Positions 45,149 through 56,146 of a stretch of 64,000 bases of DNA are shown in pieces. The position numbers and the translations under genes are program-made. The notes under the pieces were generated by a model that had not been told where the DNA came from, did not search any database, and was given only the letters and a program-made list of their open reading frames with translations. Position 1 is the stretch's first letter; the number at the start of each line of letters is the position of its first letter. Origin of the DNA: Paraphysomonas bandaiensis (lineage: Eukaryota; Chrysophyceae); contig CBFFRP010000064.1 in the NCBI GenBank assembly GCA_965644295.1, positions 1 through 64,000 of the forward strand, given 5' to 3'.

Positions 45149-48100
45149 ATGGAAGATGAGGTACAAGGAGTTGTGTTCCAGCGAGAGAATGAATTCTTGC
45201 AGGCATACGACAAAACTATTAAATCATTCTGTCCGAATGTTTTACTGAATCAAATTAACGACATTTCGAGCGTAACGACACTCTCAGAGAGGTTCACAGG
45301 AGCCACACTATTGGCTGATATATCCGGGTTCACTAAACTGTCTGGAGAATTAGGAAAAGAAGGTGTCTTAGGCATCGATAGTTTGCGACACACAGTCAGT
45401 ACATATTTAAGCAACTTTATTAACATAATTTATTCGTTCCATGGAGACGGTATGATAAGACTACTGTTGTTTGCCTTACACTTATGATTTCTGCAGTATA
45501 TGCCTTTGCTGGGGATGCCTTGGTGTGCTTATTTCAGCCTAACCATTCAGATACCAACCCTTACGAGTGCTGCTGGCGTGCCGTACAATGTGGCATCATA
45601 CTTAAAGAGCAGCAAATGAGTCATCTAACTGCCCATATAGGTGTCAGTTACGGAAATATGTCATTTGCCGTGCTAGGTGGGTACCACGACAATTGGGCCT
45701 ACCTCATCAGTGGGCGGTGCTTAGAGGAACTATCATTATGTCTAGATAATGCCAGTGCGAGAGAACTGGTAATCACGGGTAGATGTATGGAGATTATTTC
45801 TGATCGTGAGGTAGAGGCTGTCCCCCTTGGGTCCGGCAACTATGTAATTAACAAAATAGCTCCCCTTCCTCAGCCATCCACAGACCCTTATTCCCGCTTT
45901 GCACATTATAATGACGCCCCTGAAGTGGAAAATGTGGATATCAGTCCCACTGATTCAAGCATATCCGGATCCAGTACCATGCGAATACTGAAGTTTATTC
46001 CTGATCCAGTTGTGTCTTCTATGTACGCCGCGTCATTTAGCTCCCTCGCGGAGCTGCGAGAAGTGACTACTATGTTTTTGAAGATCGATACGTATTCGCA
46101 CGATTGTGCTGCTATGGATTTACAACCATTCTTTTACATGGCCCAACGATGTATTGCTAAGTGTGGGGGATTTATGCGACAGTTCCTTGTTGACGATAAG
46201 GGATGCGTGTTAATTGCCCTTTGGGGGGTGCCTTCCGCCTCATATAGTAATAATGGGTACAGGGCTGTGCACTGTGGTAAGGAAGTACTGATAGAGGCAA
46301 AATCCATGGGTCATGTGTGTTCAATTGGAGTAACAACGGGTACTGCGTTCTGCGGTACTATAGGATCGCCATTGAGACGAGATTACGTGGCTATGGGGGA
46401 CTGCGTTAACACTGCCGCAAGGCTAATGGGCAAAGCCCGTGGTCGGCTATTAGTGGATGAGTGGACATACAGCAGTCTTTCCAAGTCTGTACGAGCTAAT
46501 ATGAAAATGGCTGAGAGCCTCAAGCTCAAGGGGATATCTGAGCCGGTTGTTCCGTACATGCTGTCCGACCCGTCCCGAAGCATCACCCACACCTTCAGCG
46601 ATGACACTTTCTGCGATAGTATGTCTATGACCGATAGCATTGAGAACAGCAGTCGATCCAATAAAGGTGATGTTAATGGCTATTGCTCGCTTGGAGCAAA
46701 CCTAAGCCGCAGCATTGAAGCAATGCTCAGAAATGAAGTTAAGAGTCTGACAAAGAGTAGGCGTGGTTCACCTGCGAAAACTATATTAGTTGAAGGCTTT
46801 CACAGAATGGGTAAAACGAGAGTAGCAGAGCATTTCACTCAGCTGTGTTATCGCCACAAAGTAAGATGCTCAATGGTGACTGCAAAGCCAAGTGATAAGG
46901 AATTGGAGTACGGAGTGTTCAGAAGGCTGTTTACTTCTCTGGTCGGCGCCGATAATTTCAACACATATGAAAAACAACATAATGTGATATCGATGCTCCT
47001 TAAAGCAACATACCCAAGTCTTAACGACGAATGTCTCATACACCAAAAGTTTCCGATGATTAAGGCTGCTCTTGGTTTGCAGTGGAATTTAGAGTTGGAG
47101 GCACCTCGTGAGTTCTCCCTGGCTCCAAATTCTCACAACATGCTCTACTACTTACGTGGAGGGAAAGAGTGTATGTTCCTCCGTAAACGCAACGCGGATA
47201 CTGTTTCCGAAATACTTGTCTCAGTTCTTATTAATATCCCAACTGCGATTATTGTGGATAATTCACATAATTGCGATGATGCTACTTGGCGTGAGCTCCA
47301 ACGCATATCGAGCCTTAAAGCTCCTCTTGTGTTCATGTTGACCTCAAACAAACTACCCTTGAGACAGGAAGATCTTCTGAAGGAATGGAAACAGCGGGTT
47401 ATTCCTGTTTCGAATATGGTAACTATGAGTCCTAAGTCAAGATCGGACTCGCCTTGGAATGCTAGTCTTGGATTTATTATGAGAGCCGTACGGTTTCGCA
47501 AGCCTAAAGTCTCACCTTATTCTGTTCCGTTGGATGCCGATGAAAACTCTCCTGAAACCGTTTCTACTGGTGATGTGGGGAAAAGTTTGTCTCAAGTATC
47601 AGCAATTGGTATTGATGTTAATTTATCAACCACGAAGTTTGTGCTGAAGCCGTTAACTTCTGCACAGATTCGAAATATTTTATGCGAAAAGTTGGATGTT
47701 CCTTCCGCTGCAATTGCACCATCACTTACCGAGCTCGTGCGTAAGCTCACATGTGGGAACCCTGATTGGGTAATTATGATGGCCTCCTGTATAAATGATT
47801 ATGGACTAGATGAGATTATGAAGTCGTGTGGCTCTCCTAGAAGTGCATGTGCTACAGAGAATAGTTCTTCCAGTAGCACAGATGGGCGCTATTCCGTCAG
47901 TCCCGTTTCTACTCCATTGCATAGTTGCAAACATCCTTGGGAAGATTCGAATCTCCTCACGGAGTGCATGGTTGGACAGCAGCTCCAACTCTTTTCTGAC
48001 ATTCCTTACGCAATTACTTCGTCAAGTAGAATTACCGGTGCACTTGACTTTGTTTTGAATGACCCTGAAATGCATACTATAAAGACCAAATCCTATCCTT

Positions 48101-48862
48101 TAAAAAAATATATTATAAGCCATATTGACGCTTTACCAATGCTGGAGAAGACAGTTCTTAAACTTGCCAGTATTGTGGGAGTAGTCTTCTGTCGCCAGAT
48201 ATTGTATCATATTTCGTCGAGTGAGTTGAAGAAAGGAAAAATTCTGTCGAGTTCTTTGCGTAGTTTAGAACTGAGTGGGTTTATCAGAAGGATATCGGGC
48301 ACAGGAGATGATGGTGAGATGTTTGCATTCAGTAGCCATTACCTGAGAGAAATATTGTACGACTTCAATTTGCCCAGGTGAGAATACATATGTTGATACA
48401 CATAGCGTTCTTATCGTTGCAACAGTGATGCATACATGACCCATTTAAAAGTTGCTCGTGGCCTCGAACATATCTACTCAAAATCTGTTCATATGATATA
48501 CCAGGGGTATGTAGCCGTTCATCTTATGATATTGGTAACTGACGTAGGTGTACAGACTAACGTATCACTATTACATGGCGTCTTTGATGTCACCGGCACA
48601 ATACCGGAAATATGTTTTCAAATTCGCTCTGCTATCAGGTTGGCAAGCTCTACTAGCAAAAAACGTGGTCGACTTTTTGGAGTTCAGCAGCATTGCCGAA
48701 AATGCCTCGGATTCCCAGTACGAACGTAGATCTGTGGCATATATGCTCAAAACTGCAATAGGATCTTATAACGTCGACGCCATCAGCAACTTCGATGGTA
48801 TGGAGTTTGATAGTAGTCATTCTGAATATATTCAACGACTATTCAATGCTTGTCGAGTATGA
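45149..48862 (+). CDS. Soluble-type adenylyl cyclase with two cyclase domains and ATPase module
   Basis: Exons 45149-45449, 45497-48377, 48426-48506 and 48556-48862 give about 1189 residues. The first class III cyclase domain (about 45-200) has both metal Asp residues, D57 in LLADISGFT and D107 in VYAFAGDALV. The second (about 278-450) has the transition-state Asn and Arg in AMGDCVNTAARL and a GVTTGTAFCG strand. One complete active site therefore forms between them, as in soluble adenylyl cyclase. A P-loop follows at about 532-541 (EGFHRMGKT) and a Walker-B-like IIVDNSHNCD, then a long helical C-terminal half, also as in sAC (ADCY10). The enzyme makes cAMP from ATP, and bicarbonate/Ca regulation is known for animal sAC only. 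There is no membrane helix. The first splice junction rebuilds GDVYAFAGDA. Confidence 0.92.
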
Positions 48863-51024
48863 TTCTCCCGAGAATACCATTTTATATATTGGTTAAGTGT
48901 TTCTATATCACGAATATTGTGTCGAAGTTCCCTTTACACCATTTTGGGAGACACCCTTTTTACTATTCAATTAATGTTTACATATTCGTGAGAAAAGATG
49001 AAAGTGTATTGAGTTATACCCTCCAATTGATGTGGTTTTAAATTGTGTTTTCGTTGAAGGTTTAACTGCTAAATTTAAACAAGAAAATATTTCCATGCCC
49101 CTAATCGTATATATATGGTTCATGATAGATGTTGATGTCAGAAACGTATCAAGCATGTGAAAATATTTTCTGGTTGACTGTTGAGTTTTGCCACACGAAA
49201 CCGGGAAACAAGTAGATGTACAACATATATGCCCTTTTAGTACAAACCACAAGTAATTAATTATTAATATTGCAATTAATTAATTAAAGAAAATTCCATT
49301 ATTTTGACGTAAGGCGTACGGGATCATCTAATGTGTGGACTGCGTATCACTGGTTGGAGTGGCTGATGAGCTCCCTTTTCTTTGTGGAAACTATTGACAC
49401 GAAAGAACACCAGGATGAGTAGTATATATATGTTTTTATAGATCATAGATCAACACTGACAATATATATAAAAGCCTCCTTCTTGAACAAGATAAAAACG
49501 ATGCCGCCAAAGAGTTTCGGTTGGCTTGTATATGGATGGAGGATGGAGGTGCAATAAAGAGCACTACTTTGCTGTTTAGCAACATGGACCAACGCTGAAG
49601 TTGTTCAGGTGGTGCCACTTTGCTGTGGACACAAATATCCTGAAATCAGCAGATGTCAGATATATTAACATTCTGCTCATTGCGTTTGCTTTGAGTGATA
49701 GCGAAGGTGGTTGCACCTTGGTGCTTTGCGGTGACACACAAGCACCTTTCGTAGCGTTAAATAGTAGGATATCAGTGTAAAGCACTGACTATTAAACGCT
49801 TATTGTTAATTGCTAATACACTACTAAGTAAGTGACTTGTCAATTTCATGGAAGGCGGTGCATAATCCACTGCGCACATATTAAAAAATTGCACTCTTGT
49901 TGCGACTCCATTTTTACCAATTCATTGAACTATCACCTCAGTTGATAACAATCAACTGAGGCGAAACACGAATATATTGCAATGAATATCAAATTCTATA
50001 GTAGTTGTGACTTAAGGCCCAACGTTTAGAAAGGTGGAAGAATTCGTTTCTATTTTTTGTCGTTGTTTAGTGTGTCTGCAACCTCGTTTGTCACTTTGTC
50101 TTTCTGTTTTCGCATCATATACTACGTATTTCTTACGTACACTGTAGTAACATAGTAGTTATATTATACCCGGCAGTACAGATTTCATTAGCCTCATAGC
50201 GTGATGTACAAATAGCTGAGTTTAGCTCTGCTATATGATACACTTTGCACAATATATTATTTTTCGTGTAAAATAGGTAAATAGAGTCAGAGATGGAAAG
50301 GGTTTCTTTACTTACGAAGGAGCCACCTGCGATTTCTGATCATAGATGCTCACAGATGCTCACTATATGCGACACGAATGTTACGTCAGGCGTGTGGATT
50401 AATAGCAACAATCAAGTTTTGAATTGTGAAATAAAGCAAACATATGATTCACTTCGTCCATATTTAACACTATAGTGGGAGATGAGGACACGAAGGACAT
50501 TGAGGTGATGGGGTTTGAGAATTATCAGTCTGAGGTCTCTGATCTGCATTGATGGCGAGTAGATCCGCATGTGTTTGGTAACGCAGAGGTGATGAAGTTG
50601 TCATCATGGGGGTATACATACACCACTGCACATACACTTCATGGCACTGTTACCATAACATACAGTTGCCATAGGCTCATATCCACACATCACCATATCG
50701 CCTCACCACACTGCACTGCACTGCAAGTGATACGAATATCTTCTCTATCCTCAATATCTATATGCAGCCGGAGCCCCTCCACGACATGCCCAGACACTAT
50801 ACTGCCGTAAAACGCCTATTTTTATATTAAAATTTCGGCAAATAGGGGAGAAAAATCACAAAACTCCTTATTTTCCTGTCAGTGGTGTTGGAATTCACTC
50901 AACCGTCCTTCATGGTAGCTAACATCAGCCCGATAATACTGATCTGCTACGCAACCATAACAGTCTAATTTGTTATTACTCTTCTGTTTGTGTAAGACTC
51001 TCATTGTTCTTTAGAGATATCAGT
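48863..51024. other. Intergenic, repeat-containing
   Basis: No gene is confidently supported. A LINE-derived copy lies at 49640-49830. A minus-strand stretch at 49490-49618 (PPEQLQRWSMLLNSKVVLF) slightly resembles an RNase H segment of LTR retroelements but is too short. The short frame at 50293-50475 has no recognisable motif. Confidence 0.45.
49640..49835 (+). repeat. LINE-derived repeat copy (module B + 3' end)
   Basis: Contains AATCAGCAGATGTCAGATATATTAACATTCTGC, GCGTTTGCTTTGAGTGATAGCG, GTTGCACCTTGGTGCTTTGCGGTGACACACAAGC, GCGTTAAATAGTAGGATATCAG and TTAAACGCTTATTG...TTGCTAATAC. It lacks module A and is otherwise like the copy at 10760-10985. Confidence 0.8.
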
Positions 51025-51989
51025 ATGAAGGTACTCATATATATGGTACTCATGTGCTGTCGTTTAGTGATATGCGAAACTACCACTTCAAGGAAACAAG
51101 ATCTGCTGGATCAAGTCCAAGCATGCTATAGAGTTGCAACTAAAGAATTAGGATGTGTGAACACAAATACTCTGCCTTACTCACCTCACAGTCGCAATGC
51201 ATTCGCTGTAGAAATGGATAATGTTTTACATCCCTGTCAGATCAGAAAGCTCTTTAACCTGACAGATTGTGTCATTACAGCTGAACCGGATAGAACTTAC
51301 GATAGGTAGGTACACCGATTTTATTATTGCGTATTTAAATTTGCTACTGTTAGAAACTTCAAGAGCAAAACGGGGAAATCAGTACCTGGAAATAGAGTGG
51401 CATATCTGAGTCGATATTTGGAAGTGATTGATCCGGATATATACACCAGTCTAATGAATGCTGCGTCACATATGGTTCAGTTTAAAGGCTGGGTTCCGGC
51501 GGATCTCTCCTCCTTAGGCGTGCGCACTGTAGAGTTCATCACCTACACGGCAGGTGCTGCACTTGTGAAGCACGCAGACACAGGCTCCATGTACACTATG
51601 ACTGTCATGCTGAGAAACGACTTCACTGGTGGCGAATTTCATGTCAAAAACTCAGATGGAGAGTATGTAGACTACAATGCAGCTGTTGGTACGGCGGTTA
51701 TGTTCGTTAGTGAGACTACTCACTATGTGTCTGAGGTGTGTACTGAGTATTGTGTGCGTTGTCGTACATATCCGTTTGGAACTTATTGTATATCTGGTGT
51801 AATATCTTATCGATACAGGTGACCTCTGGTACCAGAAATGTTCTAGCAGTAGAATTTTGGAAAAAGGCAGGATTGAGGTTCAGTGACTACCGTATTCACG
51901 TCAACTCATCTCGCACTCGTCTCACATCTACGCGGGGGGAGACAATCTGGCGAACTATTGATAATGATCCATTAACTGTATTAGCATAG
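51025..51989 (+). CDS. Prolyl 4-hydroxylase-like 2-oxoglutarate/Fe(II) dioxygenase, secretory
   Basis: Exons 51025-51305, 51354-51735 and 51819-51989 encode 277 residues. The N-terminus MKVLIYMVLMCCRLVICE is a signal peptide. The dioxygenase core has the iron triad H167-x-D169 (VKHADTGSMYTMTVML) and H217 (ETTHYVSEV), and the 2-oxoglutarate Arg R227 (TSGTRNVL), created by splicing after SE|V. FTGGEFHV between them is the usual strand. These features match P4H-type oxygenases that act in the ER on prolines or other residues of secretory proteins. Substrate is unknown. The C-terminal stretch (LRFSDYRIHVNSS) is short. A longer frame upstream needs a TTG start and would add residues before the signal peptide, so I chose the ATG at 51025. 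Confidence 0.88.
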
Positions 51990-53286
51990 CTACTTGTTGC
52001 TTACCAGCAGCTGCTGTTTATCAATTTATATTGTAATTATTGTTCGATTTATTGCACTCACTGGCAACAGGCCATGTGTGTATGTAGATTTTATGTTACA
52101 TCGCTAGAGCTAAGTGTATCTAATTTATTGACATATATTTATCTTATACATCTTAGTCAACTTAAGTTAGTAATCTGTAGTGTGTTGCTGCCTCACCCGT
52201 ATTAGCCTTCGTACCCGTATAGCTACTAGTAGTATACTACTTCTTCTGATGTGAAGATAACCGACTAATGCACTGACTATAAATTCTATAAATGTCTTCA
52301 CAGTGCTTATGATTCGTCACAACTATGACTTCATAGTAGCTACTTAGAGAAGCTAACTAGTAGTAATCGGTACGTAGTAGTAGAAATGAAATTTAAGTAT
52401 TAAAGGGAATTAATAATGAGTATAGAGGAAACATACAGTGAGTACGAAAAAACTTGTTAAAACGGTGGTGCCATGATATAAACAAGATAAAAAAGCTCTA
52501 GTAGCTCACACATGAGAGGTAAAGAGTTGTGCATTTCACACATTATAGAAACCAGCTACAAATATTTTGGAGCAGTTGTGCCACAAGCGCTGTCATCATG
52601 GGATCTCCAAATGCCTAGATCACACTTCAAGGCCATAATGTCGCTGTAAAAGCAATACAACACTCTTTCTTTTCGGTTGCGAAGTGGTGAATACACAAAT
52701 AGAGAAGCGCAGACAAGCACTTAACATGCGATCCTTCATAGTTTAGATGCACCGTAGAGGTAGAAGCTCCACCCCAGTTTCATAGCTCCAACCGTTTGAC
52801 TCTCTCTGGCCATAGTTGGTTTGTGTCCATCCTTACTAGACACATTAGTAGACAAAAGCGAGATCCCAATGATCGGAGTGCACCGTTCACTACTACCCTA
52901 TGAGGCACATAGTCAGGAAGGTCCCCTTTGTGCAGTGTTTAGTACGACCTTCCATGTACACTGAGCGACATGTTGCGAAAAGGACAAAGAGGACAGTTTG
53001 GTTACATGAAATTGACAATATTCTAGTTACTCTGTACATCTCTGTACAATAATGCCAATTTCTGTGGTTTTTAGACAAGGAAACCTGTATGTTTTATGAT
53101 GTACTCATGTACATATGGTGTATTCATGCTGTATGCTGTGTAGGACTTCAACATAACGCATACGCACATACAGAGTCAGCATAACTGCACGGTACTCGTA
53201 ATCGTAGCCACCATCTTGCGTATTGACCATCGTAAATGCCATACTTCTCCCTGAGAAGATACCTCCATACCTAGTTCATCTCTGTC
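51990..53286. other. Intergenic, no feature seen
   Basis: 1.3 kb without a supported gene or repeat. It includes the 3' region of the dioxygenase gene and the upstream region of the PH/DysF gene. Confidence 0.5.
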
Positions 53287-54813
53287 ATGAATGAGACGGT
53301 ATCAGGATACCTTGAGAAGCGTAGTAACAATATAAGAGTGTGGAATAAGAGATGGATGGTATTAGAGGGGGCTGAGCTCAGGAGATATGTAGACGAATCG
53401 TTATGTGAATTAAAAGGCGTGTTTCAAATCTCATCTAGCACTGAAGTGGAATCAATTCCACCTCATGGAAGTCGGAAGTACTTATTTACTCTCAGGAATC
53501 CTCTCAGTGGAGACTGTATGTACCTGTCTGCCGCTGATATGCAGCAGCTGGAGTCGTGGATGATGTGTTTGATTCAATCTATAAATGGTGATTTCCGGGA
53601 AGATGAGAATTTTGACTTCGGGAATGCCTCTGAGTGTACCCGGGGTTCTGGGTCGCAGTACACTTCCCTAGCATGTACCAGCTCCCTGGCGGATCGCATA
53701 TGCCACACCATGTCACATGAGGCTGTTGACGACACCGCCACTGGTGAATTAGAAGATGGAAATATTAACGAGATGGAAGGCTATCTGTATAAGGAGAGCC
53801 GTGGTTCACTGGGGCAGACTATCTGGCGGAAACGTTGGTTCGTGTTTCGCGACGGTGAACTTAGACACTACGAGAACAATCAGGCGGCAGCAATTTTTCC
53901 TGACAAGTATCGGAGCTGTCGTTTTATTGACAAGTACACTAAAGTACCGTTGCTAGCAGGACTATTGCGGGGACGGTCACACTGTTTTTCTGTTGTGACT
54001 ACTAATCCCTCACCTGGAGTATTCGATACACCTCGAAGTGTGTTGCGTTTATCAGCTGATGATGAGGACACTATGGTAGCCTGGGCTGTGGCGATAGAAC
54101 GAGAGGTGCGCCAACTTCGATACACGGAAGGAGGAAACTGGAGTGGACGTCAGCTAGAGCGGAGTACCTCTTCGGGGTGTTCAACATCTCCCAGATCATC
54201 ACCCAGACTATCCCAACGTGTCTCAGTTCGACGGGAATACCGAATTGACGAAAACAGAATTGTACAGCTTGTTCGGCGTAGACGAGGAGATTTACTGGAA
54301 GCTGACGAAGCGTACCGAGATTTTTATAGAGAATATTTTACGCATGCAGTATATGGGAAAGAGGATATAGTGGTAGAGGTATTCGAGAACCATCGCTATG
54401 TACCCGTAATAGGATGGAACAACCGCAATCTTCTCCGTAACGACCCCGCCAAGCTCTCAGATCGTAACGGAGTCAAATTTCCTAATCGATATCTTAGTAA
54501 AACGAACCCTCCTGTGGGTTATCGATGGCTAAATAGATCTGACCCTGAGATGACTGTGAGTGATAATTTGGGGGATGGAAAGTGTGGACATAGGACAGGA
54601 TACAAGCGCTTCTGCGTAGATTTTGATGAGGGACCATGTGATGAGGAAGGGTGGATGTATGCTCGGTCCTTTTTCGGTCCACCTGAAACAGTTTCTGGTG
54701 ACAGGAATGACGAAGTAAAGACCAGTAGCGTATCCTGGTGGCATGCAGCGCCTCAACCTGGAGATGTTGTCAGGCGTAGAAAGTTATTTAGAATAGCTCG
54801 TCTACATGTCTGA
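53287..54813 (+). CDS. PH-PH-DysF domain protein
   Basis: The single exon encodes 508 residues. PH domain 1 is at about residues 4-98 (SGYLEKRSNNIRVWNKRWMV ... LESWMMCLIQ with the C-terminal helix Trp). PH domain 2 is at about 161-278 (EGYLYKESRGSLGQTIWRKR ... MVAWAVAIEREV). About 360-508 is a dysferlin-type DysF domain: DysFN has VVEVFENHRYVPVIGWNNRN and LSDRNG, and DysFC has CVDFDEGPCDEEGWMYARSF and ends with VVRRRKLFR. PH domains bind phosphoinositides, and DysF occurs in dysferlin, TECPR1 and peroxisomal Pex proteins. The combination suggests a role at a damaged, lysosomal or peroxisomal membrane. The start ATG gives an immediate PH strand. No intron is seen. Confidence 0.9.
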   Translation: MNETVSGYLEKRSNNIRVWNKRWMVLEGAELRRYVDESLCELKGVFQISSSTEVESIPPHGSRKYLFTLRNPLSGDCMYLSAADMQQLESWMMCLIQSINGDFREDENFDFGNASECTRGSGSQYTSLACTSSLADRICHTMSHEAVDDTATGELEDGNINEMEGYLYKESRGSLGQTIWRKRWFVFRDGELRHYENNQAAAIFPDKYRSCRFIDKYTKVPLLAGLLRGRSHCFSVVTTNPSPGVFDTPRSVLRLSADDEDTMVAWAVAIEREVRQLRYTEGGNWSGRQLERSTSSGCSTSPRSSPRLSQRVSVRREYRIDENRIVQLVRRRRGDLLEADEAYRDFYREYFTHAVYGKEDIVVEVFENHRYVPVIGWNNRNLLRNDPAKLSDRNGVKFPNRYLSKTNPPVGYRWLNRSDPEMTVSDNLGDGKCGHRTGYKRFCVDFDEGPCDEEGWMYARSFFGPPETVSGDRNDEVKTSSVSWWHAAPQPGDVVRRRKLFRIARLHV

Positions 54814-56146
54814 GTATTATACTATGATATAAAAAACACATGTTCATAAAATGTATTTTTATAAGTGACAGTATACATATAGTATACATATTTACCAGTT
54901 ATACTATTAACAATTATTATCCTTTCATTCATTACCCTTTCTGTAGTCAATATCATATGCTTACTGACTGTCTCTTACATACTAGAAGAATCGGGTGCAT
55001 AACTATTCAAATTGCTTTGCGTGCACCAAGTTTAGGAATAATGATTAGCAGATCGATTCCGGAAAGTACTAGCAATATGCATTGGTTATACAGCGCTTTA
55101 CATGTTCTTTAAGAGATATTCTTTACAGTAATTATAGTTTCACAAGCGGTATACACGTATACACTAAGTAATAAACATTGTACAAAAGTGTAAAACAGAT
55201 TAAGTATACAAGTTCTCAACGCTTAGGGTCACAGAAATAAACAAGACCTCGCAATATAGCTCTACGTAATTTCTGCAAATCGTCATGCAAGATATTGTTT
55301 ACATTAAATAAAAACAACTTCTAATATCATGTGGGTTCGATGAGAGTTCAACTGAGACACAGAAACCAATAATGAAAGAGTCCGCCTTCCACTGAATTCA
55401 ATGTCGTCAGTGTCTTATCAGTTACCAACACGACCATTCAAAGATCCATGCCATAGTATGAGACGGCACAGTGTATAATCCAAAAGGCTCAGTGGGTCTC
55501 TGTATAGGGCGCTATATCTCAATGAGCTACTGCAGGACCACATCAGAGCATCCTACCATAGGTTCAATAATAGGGATTACTGCTTACAAGGTACCTTACT
55601 CGAAGTAATCGTCATATGGGGAACTATATGGCCATATTCCTGTTGAACTCTACATCTGGATACAATACACATACAGTACACTCCTACATGCAGAAATCGC
55701 GGTTTACCAACATCTTTATCTAAAAAGCCCTGTTTACCAATAGTTTTCTCCAATACCACCAATTTCTCTTACCATCGTCAGTATCACTAAAACAAAAATC
55801 CGGAATAGTTAACCCACTCCTTCAGCTGCTGTATGCAATGCGTTCATACTCTGTACTTCACCATTTTACACTTTTGTATCGGCATGCTTGGTGTATTTTT
55901 GTTCAAAGATGCCTCGAATATTGAGACAACAATTATCTGTATTCCAGCCGTAGTTGTATTACAGTTATATAGAGGATTTTAGCTTCAATTTATTTCCGAA
56001 AAATAAGATGCATACGTCGTCTTTTTTGGGTGTCGAATTTCCGCTTCAAACTTCAACTTCTTAAGGAGTGGTTTGGGTTCAGTAGATGCCCATAAGCTCA
56101 CTATACATACTCATATCGTGTATGCCCCATAGAGAATAACTATCCA
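54814..56146. other. Intergenic, no feature seen
   Basis: 1.3 kb of AT-rich sequence between the PH/DysF and PPK2-like genes. No gene or family repeat is recognised. Confidence 0.5.

Noticed and set aside
49490-49618. Minus-strand match to an LTR-retroelement RNase H segment (QLQRWSMLL)
   Set aside because: Only about 20 residues look similar and the context has no other retroelement motif.
50293-50475. Small 60-codon frame
   Set aside because: No motif, no splice context, not distinguishable from chance.
51004-51024. Longer start for the dioxygenase beginning with TTG
   Set aside because: An ATG at 51025 places a clean signal peptide at the N-terminus.
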